Source: Bacteriovoracaceae bacterium UBA1511 | GTDB taxonomy: Bacteria > Bdellovibrionota > Bacteriovoracia > Bacteriovoracales > Bacteriovoracaceae | NCBI GenBank assembly: GCA_002323535.1 | Contig: DCQT01000052.1 | Location: 1,023-14,561 of the forward strand | Length of the DNA: 13,539 bases | Reading direction: 5' to 3' | Part shown: positions 1-7,332 of the stretch, in pieces | Position numbering within the stretch: the first letter of the stretch is position 1 | Layout: the number at the start of each line of letters is the position of its first letter | The notes under the pieces: generated by a model | What the model was told of the DNA's origin: nothing | The model's database searches: none | The model's input: only the letters and a program-made list of their open reading frames with translations | Translations under genes and position numbers: made by a program

Positions 1-86
1 TTTTTTCAGTTCCAATAATGTCTATTTTTCCAATTCAAAATTTTTAAGTATCCTATTTTCATCGATTATTGATTTTAGGATTTCTA

Positions 87-2369
87 ATGCACCAATTTAT
101 CTCCTCTCTGGCGACAAGTTTATACGAAAAACCAAAACGTTATATTTTCGCTTCTTTGCTAGTTTCTTTTTTAATGATTCCACAGCTATTAACTCTTGAG
201 TCTGATTTTGGTGTTCGAATTTGGTTTAGAACTACAGACCCTCTTATTGAGGACTTAAATGAATTGGAACAAAAGTTTGGAAATGATGAAAGAGTACTTT
301 TGGCGATTCACTCAAAAGACACCATTTTTTCAAAAAAGAATCTTCAAGTTCTCTCTGATATAACTGAAGGAATGTGGATGGTGCCTGAGATTGCTCGAGT
401 AGACTCAATGGCCAATTATAACTACTCAGTCTCAGAAGAGGGTGATCTCTACTCGGTGCCTTTTTTAGAAAATATCTCAGATCTAACAAAAAAAGACATT
501 GAAGAAAAAAAGCAAGTTGCTCTTGAAGATAAGATAATTAAAAACAGGTTTATATCTCTGGATGGAAAAACAGCGGTCGTTACCGCAGCACTGATCCCAA
601 ATGTTAAAGGCAGCCCAAATTATCGTTTAATTGCAGAAAAAGTCCGAGAACTTGTTAAACCCTATGAAAAAGATAGTGGCTTAACCTTTCACCCTATAGG
701 AGCAGATGCTTATAACGATGCTTACAGAGAAGTAAGTGAAGATGATCTAAAGGTCATGATCCCCGTGGATTTTATTTTAATGATAATCCTCTTGCTGTTT
801 GTATTTAGATCAATCGATGGATTCATGTTTCCTGTCGCCTTAGTTTGCATTGTCATTTTATTTACCATGGCCACAGGAGCTTTTCTTGGATTTAAGTATG
901 ATAACTTAAGTGCCGCAATTCCTGGAATCTTAATCGCCATATGCATGGCCGATTCGATTCACATACTTTCGACTTATTACAGAAGCCTGGATAACAATGG
1001 CGATAAAAAAGAAGCTTTGAGGGCTACGCTTCATAAAAACTTTGTTCCTACTTTTTTAACATCTTTTTCTACGATGATTGGATTTTTCTCACTCATGACA
1101 ACAGAGTTAATTCCTATTCAACACCTAGGGGCTCTTTCTGGAATTGGCACAGGAGTGGCGTGGGTATTTACGATCTTTTTGATCTGTCCCATGCTGAAAT
1201 ATGTTCCACTTAAAAAGGGAAGAAAAGCTAAAAGAGTAGGGGTGAGTGACGAGCTAAGTGCAAGATATACTGCATGGATTGATAGAAATAAAAAAGTGAT
1301 AGTATATGGAATTTCAATACTGGCGATAGTTAGCGCTTATTTGAGTCTTCAAAATAAAGTTAACAGTGATCCCTTGAAGCACTTTTCCCCTCGTTTGAAA
1401 ATCGCAAAGGACACTAATTTTCTTTTGGATACTTTCAATGGCCTCGGTGGACCAAATGTAATGATTAATAGCGGTAAAGTTGATGGAATTAAGTCGCCTG
1501 AATTTATGAGAAAGGTTGAGGAATTCATCTTGTGGCTCGAGGGTAAAGACTTTGTTAATAAGGTAACAAGTATTACCAAAACTGTTCGTGAATTAAACAA
1601 GAAAATGAATGACGATGATGAGAAGTATTATGTTATTCCAAATACAAAAGAGGAAATCGCCGAGCTCCTTCTTTTATACTCTTTGGGTCTTCCTCAAGGA
1701 ATGGATTTAAATAATGAAATGAGCATTGATAACCAATTTATGAGATTAGTTATTCTATGGAATGTTCATGACGCACAACGGTCACTAAAAGAAATTGATA
1801 TTATGACAAAAAAAGCAAAAGAATTAGGGCTGGATATCAAAGTAACAGGAAAACTTCCTCTCTATCACAATATGGTTAATTATATTGTGAGTTCATTTTT
1901 TAAATCCTTATCCACTGCGCTCATTTTAATCTCTTTTCTTTTGTTTGTTGTTCTAAAGTCATGGAAGCTAGGTGCGCTTTCGCTTCTTCCAAATGTTGTT
2001 CCTCTTATTTTTGGTGGAGGTTATATGTATCTTGCGGGAATATATGTCGATATTGGAACTAGTATTGTTATTTCTGTTTGCTTAGGGATTGCGGTTGATG
2101 ACACCATCCATTTTCTCTCACACTACAAAGAAATGGTTAAATCCGGGCTCTCTCCCATAAAAAGCTTAGAGAAAGTTTTTATTCACACAGGCCCTGCTCT
2201 TGTTTTTACAACTTTTATTCTGACCATTTGCTTTGGATGTTTTATTTTTGCAAACTTTGTTCCTAATATTAATTTTGGAGTGCTTTGTTCAATTATTTTG
2301 ACGATGGCTTTGGTGATTGATTTGGTTTACTTACCTGCAATTTTACTAGAATTTAAAGTTAGAAAGTAG
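87..2369 (+). CDS. RND/MMPL-superfamily membrane exporter
   Basis: A 760-residue inner-membrane protein with the RND-superfamily layout. One helix lies near residues 20-36, then a soluble loop to about 220, then a cluster of helices to about 380. A second helix near 402-420, a second loop and a final helix cluster (about 600-757) repeat the pattern. Each half has a charged intramembrane site: MADSIH around Asp289 and AVDDTIH at Asp671-Asp672, the expected position of proton-relay acids. Size and the twin loops fit the HAE-3/MMPL type of predicted exporters, close to HpnN-like lipid transporters, rather than the roughly 1,000-residue AcrB type. The substrate cannot be read from the sequence, and no adaptor or outer-membrane partner is adjacent. 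I chose ATG 87 because AGGA lies 6 bases upstream; an in-frame TTG at 69 would add six residues without a better ribosome site. Confidence 0.88.
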   Translation: MHQFISSLATSLYEKPKRYIFASLLVSFLMIPQLLTLESDFGVRIWFRTTDPLIEDLNELEQKFGNDERVLLAIHSKDTIFSKKNLQVLSDITEGMWMVPEIARVDSMANYNYSVSEEGDLYSVPFLENISDLTKKDIEEKKQVALEDKIIKNRFISLDGKTAVVTAALIPNVKGSPNYRLIAEKVRELVKPYEKDSGLTFHPIGADAYNDAYREVSEDDLKVMIPVDFILMIILLLFVFRSIDGFMFPVALVCIVILFTMATGAFLGFKYDNLSAAIPGILIAICMADSIHILSTYYRSLDNNGDKKEALRATLHKNFVPTFLTSFSTMIGFFSLMTTELIPIQHLGALSGIGTGVAWVFTIFLICPMLKYVPLKKGRKAKRVGVSDELSARYTAWIDRNKKVIVYGISILAIVSAYLSLQNKVNSDPLKHFSPRLKIAKDTNFLLDTFNGLGGPNVMINSGKVDGIKSPEFMRKVEEFILWLEGKDFVNKVTSITKTVRELNKKMNDDDEKYYVIPNTKEEIAELLLLYSLGLPQGMDLNNEMSIDNQFMRLVILWNVHDAQRSLKEIDIMTKKAKELGLDIKVTGKLPLYHNMVNYIVSSFFKSLSTALILISFLLFVVLKSWKLGALSLLPNVVPLIFGGGYMYLAGIYVDIGTSIVISVCLGIAVDDTIHFLSHYKEMVKSGLSPIKSLEKVFIHTGPALVFTTFILTICFGCFIFANFVPNINFGVLCSIILTMALVIDLVYLPAILLEFKVRK

Positions 2370-2370
2370 G

Positions 2371-2757
2371 TTATAGATCCAAAGGAATGTCGTATTCACT
2401 CGCCAATTCTTCAATGAGGTTTTTGAAATACTTTTCTAAAAACAAGACACCTACAACGGAGAATTTACCCAGATTTTCTCCTCCGCAGCCATTTTCGCAG
2501 GCAAAGTCATCAGAGACTAAGTCTACTTTTTCTAGTGGTTTTTTATTTTGGAACTCTGAGTACCATTGAAAATACTCTTCCAATTTTTCACGCATCGTTG
2601 ATTGGATCTGATCAACCCTTTGGTCCTCAAGATTAAACATAAATTGACCGGAAGTCCTTTGCTTACCGTCAAAATAAATACTTATTTTTCCTTTTGGCTT
2701 GAGATAACAAGAATGGTTGAAACACTCTGGACAATAAATTGGTCGAAGATTACTCAT
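2371..2757 (-). CDS. Hypothetical protein with possible zinc-binding cysteines
   Basis: A 128-residue soluble protein that I do not recognise. The N-terminus has CPECFNHSC (Cys9, Cys12, Cys17) and a later CENGCGG segment adds Cys87 and Cys91. Such spaced pairs suggest a metal-binding fold of zinc-ribbon type, but this is inference. The middle (about 48-70) looks helical and amphipathic, and the C-terminus is acidic. Its stop lies one base from the stop of the convergent exporter gene. ATG 2757 is the only standard start before an upstream in-frame stop. It has no Shine-Dalgarno sequence and sits just downstream of a perfect TATAAT on the same strand, so the mRNA may be leaderless. Reality of the gene is supported by length, a convincing frame and tight packing; function is unknown. 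Confidence 0.72.
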   Translation of the reverse strand: MSNLRPIYCPECFNHSCYLKPKGKISIYFDGKQRTSGQFMFNLEDQRVDQIQSTMREKLEEYFQWYSEFQNKKPLEKVDLVSDDFACENGCGGENLGKFSVVGVLFLEKYFKNLIEELASEYDIPLDL

Positions 2758-2768
2758 GATGTTATTAT
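2739..2768 (+). promoter_or_regulatory. Possible promoter of the serine hydrolase gene
   Basis: TTGGTC (2739-2744) and TATTAT (2763-2768) are 18 bases apart. A start near 2775 would leave a short leader containing the GGGGA ribosome site at 2781-2785. The -35 lies inside the divergent unknown gene. The match to consensus is moderate. Confidence 0.3.
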
Positions 2769-2769
2769 A
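2764..2769 (-). promoter_or_regulatory. Perfect -10 box for a possibly leaderless mRNA
   Basis: Read on the minus strand, these six bases are TATAAT. Six bases separate them from the ATG at 2757, so transcription would be expected to start at or next to the start codon. No good -35 box is seen at the usual distance. The region is AT-rich, so a chance match is possible. Confidence 0.4.
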
Positions 2770-2790
2770 TAAAAAAAATTGGGGAATTTA

Positions 2791-3630
2791 ATGAACGGGG
2801 AAAAAAAATTCTTAGTAACTAGAGACAACTTAAAGTTAAACTTAGAGATTTTTGAGTCATCAAAAGATTCTTGGCTAATTGTCACTCACGGAGTGGGGGA
2901 GCACTTAGGAAGACACAAAGATTATGTTTTAGAACTTTTCTCCTCTGATTATAATATCGCCCTTTATGACTTGAGAGGTCATGGTAACAGCGAAGGCAAA
3001 AAAGGTTGGGTTGCGGAGTTTTCTCATTTTTACGAGGATTTATCAGAGTTGATTGGCTTTTTAAAGACAGATTATAAGATGGAAAATTATAGTTTGTTTG
3101 GCCACTCTATGGGCGCATTAATCACTGCTGGTTTTATCCAAAAAAATCAAATGTCATCTTTGCCTGAAAGAGTTTTTCTAAATGCTCCTCCTGCATCTAT
3201 ACCAGGTTTTTTGGGTAAAGTTGTCGACCTCGTAAAAAGTAACTGGCTCGAAAAGCTGTCGGAAAAAGGCAAAGGAATTTACCTTAAGGGTTTAGTTGAC
3301 TTGAATCAACTGTCCCATGACAAATCCGTTAAAGATAAATACGTAAATGATGAGCTCTGTCTTTTAAGCTTAAACTCAGCATTACTTTTTAAAATGATAA
3401 GAGAAGCTAGGAATGTTTTTTCAAAACCATTAAATGTAGATTATCCCGTATTCTGTAGCGTGGGCTCCGCAGATAAAATAGTTTCAGCACAAGCCTTAGT
3501 TGAGTATTTTAGCTTTATCGAAAAAAATGTTCGATTTAAGTTAATTGAGGGAGGCTTCCATGAAGTCCACAATGAGTTTGATGAGTATAAAAAGCCGTAT
3601 TTTGATTTTTTAAAGTCATCCCTTCGCTGA
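2791..3630 (+). CDS. Alpha/beta hydrolase, monoacylglycerol lipase/lysophospholipase type
   Basis: A 279-residue cytosolic serine hydrolase of the Hydrolase_4 (monoglyceride lipase-like) family. The oxyanion-hole region is HGVGEH (33-38), the family signature DLRGHGNSEG spans 60-69, and the nucleophile elbow GHSMG puts the catalytic serine at 106. The acid is probably Asp228 in GSADKIV, and the histidine is His257 in GGFHEVHNE, the usual motif of monoacylglycerol lipases. The likely role is cleavage of monoacylglycerols or lysophospholipids; the exact substrate is not visible. No signal peptide is seen. ATG 2791 is chosen because GGGGA lies 5 bases upstream; an in-frame TTG at 2779 would place this ribosome site inside the gene. 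It converges on the amidotransferase gene with a 4-base gap, with a hairpin over both stops. Confidence 0.88.
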   Translation: MNGEKKFLVTRDNLKLNLEIFESSKDSWLIVTHGVGEHLGRHKDYVLELFSSDYNIALYDLRGHGNSEGKKGWVAEFSHFYEDLSELIGFLKTDYKMENYSLFGHSMGALITAGFIQKNQMSSLPERVFLNAPPASIPGFLGKVVDLVKSNWLEKLSEKGKGIYLKGLVDLNQLSHDKSVKDKYVNDELCLLSLNSALLFKMIREARNVFSKPLNVDYPVFCSVGSADKIVSAQALVEYFSFIEKNVRFKLIEGGFHEVHNEFDEYKKPYFDFLKSSLR

Positions 3631-3636
3631 TGACTT
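3613..3636 (+). terminator. Hairpin over two convergent stop codons, possible terminator
   Basis: AAGTCATC (3613-3620) and GATGACTT (3629-3636) form a perfect 8-base-pair stem with an 8-base loop. The structure covers the last codons and stop of the serine hydrolase gene and enters the stop codon of the convergent amidotransferase gene. A run of five T follows on the plus strand within about 8-13 bases, so it could end plus-strand transcripts. There is no T-run on the minus side. Confidence 0.45.
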
Positions 3637-4333
3637 AACTTAAATTTTTATAAGCTTCTGGGCAGTAAACTTTAAGAAAGTTCATCATAAAATTAATCCC
3701 CTCAATCTTTGTTCGCTCAGAATTTTCTCTCGCCGGAGGATTGTCCTTGAAGTCTGACTTAATAAAGTGATCACTGGCCTCAGGATGAGGTTGAAGGCCT
3801 ACAAAGGGAAGAGTTTTATGTCGTACAATATCATTTTTAAAAAGGTCCGAAGCTCCAATCTCCTCCATCGTTGAAGGAAGATTCTCAACCCTGTAAGAGT
3901 GAGATACGGCAAACTCTCTGGTGTCACCAGCTTCTATTTCACCAAAGCTTTTAAGAAACCTAACAGTCCTGGTTCCTTTTTGCTCAGCTTCTATCTCTTT
4001 ATTTATAACAACATTGGCGCCAAAGTGATGACACATTAACTGATGGCCAAAACAAATTCCAAGTAATGGAAAGCTTTGTTCGAGCGCTTTTTTTGCCCAG
4101 TCAGCAAGTTCATGATGCCAAGGGAGATCCTCATGAACATGGGACATCGAGCCAAAGATGAAACCACCGTAAAAATGATCAATGTTTTTTAAAGTGCTTG
4201 TACCAAATTCATTCGCAGAATGATAACTACAAGGGATTCCTAGTTGCAGGAGCCGATTGTAGCAGGCGATAGATGGCTCATCTGTGGCGCAGTCGATAAC
4301 GGCAAAGGTTTTTATTGGAGTAAGTTTTTTCAT
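3635..4333 (-). CDS. Class I glutamine amidotransferase-like protein
   Basis: A 232-residue stand-alone class I glutamine amidotransferase domain, like the GMP-synthase amidotransferase half. The full triad is present: Cys94 in the nucleophile elbow GICFGHQL, and His183 and Glu185 in QPHPEAS. Such a domain releases ammonia from glutamine or, in relatives, hydrolyses gamma-glutamyl compounds. No synthetase domain is fused or adjacent, so the acceptor is unknown. The domain starts near residue 8 (TFAVIDC), which supports ATG 4333, but there is no Shine-Dalgarno sequence before it. That ATG shares the palindrome CATG with the plus-strand ATG of the broken MGMT gene, so the promoter of this gene must lie inside the MGMT remnant. 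The 3' end converges on the serine hydrolase gene. Confidence 0.85.
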   Translation of the reverse strand: MKKLTPIKTFAVIDCATDEPSIACYNRLLQLGIPCSYHSANEFGTSTLKNIDHFYGGFIFGSMSHVHEDLPWHHELADWAKKALEQSFPLLGICFGHQLMCHHFGANVVINKEIEAEQKGTRTVRFLKSFGEIEAGDTREFAVSHSYRVENLPSTMEEIGASDLFKNDIVRHKTLPFVGLQPHPEASDHFIKSDFKDNPPARENSERTKIEGINFMMNFLKVYCPEAYKNLS

Positions 4334-4764
4334 GACAAGGATTTACAATGAGATTTTAAGTTTTGGCAAGTACGACTTTGTTTTAAGGGGCTCAAAAGAA
4401 AAGCTATTTGGTATTGATATGATTAATAAATCAGAGTCAGTTTCTTCATGACTTAAAAAAGAAAATTATATCCTGCAAATTTGAAAAGTGTTTTTTTAAT
4501 TCTTTGGAGTATCAATCTGAATTTCAAAAAAAAGTTCTAATAAATCTTACTCAAATAAATTACGGGTCAACGATAACTTACGGAGAACTGTCTCAAAAGT
4601 TGTTTGGGTCTAAAAGATTCTCTCAAGCGATTGGGCAAACATTATCAAAAAATAAATATTTAATATTATTTCCCTGCCATAGAGTGATAGGCACCTCCAG
4701 AATAGGAGGCTTTAAAGCCTGAGTTGAGGTAAAGAAATATCTTTTGGAGTTGGAGAAAAACTAG
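4332..4764 (+). pseudogene. Broken MGMT/Ogt DNA-alkyl methyltransferase gene
   Basis: The remnant encodes an O6-methylguanine-DNA methyltransferase, which would move alkyl groups from guanine to its own cysteine. The N-terminal part runs from ATG 4332 in one frame (MTRIYNEILSFGKYDF...) to a TGA at 4449-4451. The homology continues in the +1 frame from about 4440: FLHDLKKK, then the helix-turn-helix region with ITYGELSQ and the active-site PCHRVIG (Cys codon 4675-4677). A TGA at 4720-4722 interrupts at GGFKA, where the family has GGxxGG, and the expected tail (VEVKKYLLELEKN) follows in the same frame to TAG 4762-4764. The total length of 433 bases is one more than a multiple of three, as expected for one inserted base; restored, it would be about 143 residues. 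The usual arginine finger (ARAVG in the family) is SQAIG here. A 72-codon frame from TTG 4504 keeps the cysteine but lacks both ends. Confidence 0.82.
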
Positions 4765-4777
4765 TTTAGTTTTTTTT
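4756..4777 (+). terminator. Weak AT-rich hairpin with T-run
   Basis: AAAAACTA (4756-4763), loop GTT and TAGTTTTT (4767-4774) pair over 8 bases, and the T-run continues to 4777. It overlaps the ancestral stop of the MGMT remnant and the end of the convergent protease gene. The stem has a single G-C pair, so it would be a weak terminator at best. Confidence 0.25.
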
Positions 4778-6025
4778 CTCAAGATTTCTCAGATGATTAA
4801 TCCTTACTGCTGCAGGTGGGTGTGAGTGATAAAAATTACTGTAAATTTGATCTGGAGTTAGATTTCCAAGGTTATGCTTGTATAAATTCAAAAGTCCCGA
4901 GATTAAATCATTGGCATTAGTAGTTTTTGCCGCATATTCATCTGCTTCAAACTCATTTTTTCTAGAAATAAAATTAAAAAACGGTGTAAGGAAAAAAGAG
5001 TACAGAGGAAATACTAAACTAATTAAAATTAATTGTGTTGGAAGGTAAATAGAGTTGAGTCCATGACCTGTCAGAAATGCAGAAGAATTTAATGCTAGAT
5101 GGGTAAGGTAAAAAGATAAAAAAAGCATGACAAAAGAGAGTGCGATGCCTTTTAAAATATGATTTTTTTTACTATGTCCAATTTCGTGAGCAAGTACACT
5201 TACAATTTCTTTTGGGGCCAGTTGATCTAAAAGTGTATCGAAGAAAACTATTCTTTTTTGTTTTCCTAAACCAGTGAAATAAGCGTTTCCATGTCCACTT
5301 CTTTTTGAAGCGTCCATGACAAAGATGCCTTTTGCTTCAAAGCCTGTTTTATCGAGGAGTACTTTTATTTCGGTTTCGATATTTTCGTTCTCAAGTGGTT
5401 TGAACTTGTTAAAAAGGGGAGCAATAACGGTTGGGTATAAATAAACAAGCAATAATTGAAAAGCAGCTATTGTTATAAAACTATAAACCCACCATGTTTC
5501 TGGATAAGTCTTTAAAAAGGTCATAATCGCCATGATAATTGGCCCACCTATAAGAGCAGAAAGTATTATTCCTTTTACTTGATCTGTAAAAAAGAGTTTG
5601 TGAGTTGATTTATTAAATCCAAACTTCTCTTCAATAACGAACTGATTATAAATATCAAATGGTAGGGATAGTACCTGGTTAATTATTCCAAAACTAAAAA
5701 AAATAAGTAGTTCATTGATCCAAAGAGTCTTTGTTACGGAGTAGAGCTTGGCCGTTAGCAAATCAAGTCCCCCGAGCATTGTCCAAGCAAGAAGGATAAA
5801 TAAGTTAAATGTTCTAACTTTTTTTCCAAAAGAAATCTTTGTCAGGTTGTAGGAGATATTTTTTTTATATTCTTCCTCAGTAATTACAGTAGAGAATTCA
5901 GGTGGAATGGATTTTTTGTTTTTAAGTATTGAGCGAACATTTCTTAAATCAAGGTAGTTTTGAATGATAATTTTCATTCCCAAAAAAGAGAGAAAAATTT
6001 TTGTATATAGTGATAAATTTGCCAT
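4766..6025 (-). CDS. M48 family membrane metalloprotease, Ste24/CAAX protease type
   Basis: A 419-residue zinc metalloprotease of the Ste24 branch of family M48. The M48 N-terminal domain has several membrane helices (about 72-93, 103-125, 150-170, 179-200), and the conserved segment PFDIYNQFVIEEKFGFN lies at 122-138. The zinc site is HEIGH (His280, Glu281, His284), and the third ligand is probably Glu358 in NEFEADEYA. Two further helices (about 292-312 and 328-350) lie between these motifs. In eukaryotes the family trims prenylated CAAX proteins. Bacteria lack that pathway, so the role is likely turnover or quality control of membrane proteins. ATG 6025 is well supported by GAGGA six bases upstream. 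The gene runs divergently from the glyoxalase II-like gene (29-base gap) and converges on the MGMT remnant. Confidence 0.92.
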   Translation of the reverse strand: MANLSLYTKIFLSFLGMKIIIQNYLDLRNVRSILKNKKSIPPEFSTVITEEEYKKNISYNLTKISFGKKVRTFNLFILLAWTMLGGLDLLTAKLYSVTKTLWINELLIFFSFGIINQVLSLPFDIYNQFVIEEKFGFNKSTHKLFFTDQVKGIILSALIGGPIIMAIMTFLKTYPETWWVYSFITIAAFQLLLVYLYPTVIAPLFNKFKPLENENIETEIKVLLDKTGFEAKGIFVMDASKRSGHGNAYFTGLGKQKRIVFFDTLLDQLAPKEIVSVLAHEIGHSKKNHILKGIALSFVMLFLSFYLTHLALNSSAFLTGHGLNSIYLPTQLILISLVFPLYSFFLTPFFNFISRKNEFEADEYAAKTTNANDLISGLLNLYKHNLGNLTPDQIYSNFYHSHPPAAVRINHLRNLEKKN

Positions 6026-6028
6026 AAT
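6001..6028 (+). promoter_or_regulatory. Possible promoter of the glyoxalase II-bcp operon
   Basis: TTGTAT (6001-6006) and CATAAT (6023-6028) are 16 bases apart. The -10 box is one base off consensus and the -35 is weak. A start near 6035 would precede the ATG at 6055 by about 20 bases. The boxes overlap the first codons of the divergent protease gene. Confidence 0.3.
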
Positions 6029-6054
6029 ATTTCCTCTATTAACTGGAAAACTAG

Positions 6055-6840
6055 ATGCCTGTCATTCAGCAATACAATTTTAATAACTTACGAAACTTTT
6101 CGTATCTTATCTACTGCTCTAAATCAAATATCACCGCTATTATAGACCCTTTTGATGGATTTAAAACTAAAGAAATTATTGAAAAAAATAATCTTCTTCC
6201 AAAATATATTATAAATACACATAACCATTGGGACCATATTCAAGGTAATGAGTTTCTAACAGACTCGTATGATCTTGAGGTAATTTATCAAAAAGGCTTC
6301 GAGCAAGACTTTCAAGGAATTACAAAAACGGTCAATGAGGGGGATCTACTTGAGATTGGGGATGAGTATATTCTTGAATTTCAACGCTCCCCCGGACATA
6401 CAGAGTCGCACCTGGCGATATTTTTAAAAGACAGCTTAAACTCAAGTATAAAGGCCATCTTTTCAGGTGACACATTATTTAACGCCGGCGTAGGAAATTG
6501 CAAAAATGGAGGTAATGTCCACGATCTTTATCAAACAGTTGTTAATATCTATGATGAATTAGATGATGAGGTTATTGTCTACCCGGGACATGACTATCTT
6601 ATAAATAATTTAAAATTTGCTAAGTCAGTCTCTGAATCTGATGATATCTGCACAATTCTTAAAAAGAAGTCCCAGGAAATCAAAGAGTACAATGAAGAAC
6701 CTCTTTCTATGGCCGTCGAAAGAAAAATCAATCTATTTTTGAAAGAAAAAAGAGAACAATTGAAAAATCACCCTGAATTTGCCAAAAATGAAGATGAACA
6801 AATATTTATTAAGCTAAGACAGCTTAGAGATAAATGGTGA
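6055..6840 (+). CDS. Metallo-beta-lactamase-fold hydrolase, glyoxalase II-like
   Basis: A 261-residue metallo-hydrolase. The binuclear metal site is complete: THNHWDH (His56, His58, Asp60, His61), GHTESH (His115), FSGDTLF (Asp139) and YPGHDY (His179). The part after residue 185 (LKKKSQEIKEYNEEP to ERKINLFLK) resembles the C-terminal substrate-binding domain of hydroxyacylglutathione hydrolases. That favours glyoxalase II, which cleaves S-D-lactoylglutathione to D-lactate and glutathione, over a generic member of the fold. Glyoxalase I is not in the window, so the thiol cofactor is unproven, and persulfide dioxygenase is an alternative. The protein is cytosolic with no signal peptide. ATG 6055 has only a weak GGA seven bases upstream. 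The bcp gene follows after 18 bases, so the two likely form a detoxification operon. Confidence 0.85.
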   Translation: MPVIQQYNFNNLRNFSYLIYCSKSNITAIIDPFDGFKTKEIIEKNNLLPKYIINTHNHWDHIQGNEFLTDSYDLEVIYQKGFEQDFQGITKTVNEGDLLEIGDEYILEFQRSPGHTESHLAIFLKDSLNSSIKAIFSGDTLFNAGVGNCKNGGNVHDLYQTVVNIYDELDDEVIVYPGHDYLINNLKFAKSVSESDDICTILKKKSQEIKEYNEEPLSMAVERKINLFLKEKREQLKNHPEFAKNEDEQIFIKLRQLRDKW

Positions 6841-6858
6841 TAAACCTAAGGAGAAAAT

Positions 6859-7332
6859 ATGGCATTTCCAAAAGTTGGCAACCTTGCACCGGTATTTAAA
6901 TTAAAGGATCAAAACGGCAAAGAAATTGACCTTAAAAGCTTTCGAGGCAAAAAAAATGTTGTTGTTTACTTTTACCCTAAGGCAATGACACCAGGCTGCA
7001 CTGTGCAAGCTTGTGGAATAAGAGATTATAAAAAAGAATTCTCTAAAGTTAAAACAGAGGTCCTTGCTCTGTCTCCAGATATGCCAGAGAAGCTCTCTCG
7101 TTTCGAAGATAAGCAAGGCCTAAACTTTACCCTGTTATCTGATCCGGAACATAAGGTTGCGGATAAATATGGAGCTTGGGGCCCGAAAAAATTCATGGGC
7201 AAGGAGTATGACGGAATCTTAAGGACAACATTTATCCTAAACAAAGAAGGAAGGTTAGTTCACGTCATGGATAAGGTTAAAACAAAAACTCATCATGATG
7301 ATGTTTTAAGTTACATCAAAGAGAACTTGTAA
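6859..7332 (+). CDS. bcp: Peroxiredoxin, BCP/thioredoxin-dependent thiol peroxidase
   Basis: A 157-residue peroxiredoxin of the BCP (PrxQ) group, close to the usual length of about 155. The active site FYPKAMTPGCTVQACG gives the peroxidatic Cys47 and, five residues later, the resolving Cys52, the typical arrangement of atypical two-cysteine BCP proteins. The N-terminal PKVGNLAPVFKLKDQNG and the later LSDPEHKVADKYGAWG are family-typical. It reduces hydrogen peroxide and organic hydroperoxides in the cytosol using thioredoxin. AAGGAG lies a good distance before ATG 6859. It is the second gene of the pair with the glyoxalase II-like gene, linking electrophile and peroxide defence. Its stop codon directly abuts the stop of the convergent PhoX-like gene, with no base between them. 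Confidence 0.95.
   Translation: MAFPKVGNLAPVFKLKDQNGKEIDLKSFRGKKNVVVYFYPKAMTPGCTVQACGIRDYKKEFSKVKTEVLALSPDMPEKLSRFEDKQGLNFTLLSDPEHKVADKYGAWGPKKFMGKEYDGILRTTFILNKEGRLVHVMDKVKTKTHHDDVLSYIKENL

Noticed and set aside
69..86. TTG start six codons upstream for the exporter
   Set aside because: The AGGA ribosome site lies between it and ATG 87 at the right distance for the ATG.
1..86. Possible end of an upstream gene or promoter
   Set aside because: No convincing coding frame, promoter pair or hairpin is seen in these bases.
4504..4722. A complete 72-residue alkyltransferase-like gene starting at TTG
   Set aside because: It lacks the N-terminal domain and the C-terminal helix, both of which are found next to it in the +2/-1 frame and after the TGA. 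It has no ribosome site. A decayed full-length gene explains the region better.
4720..4722. TGA read as selenocysteine or another amino acid
   Set aside because: TGA ends several intact genes here (3630, 6840, 9918), the position corresponds to glycine in the family, and the same gene also has a frameshift.
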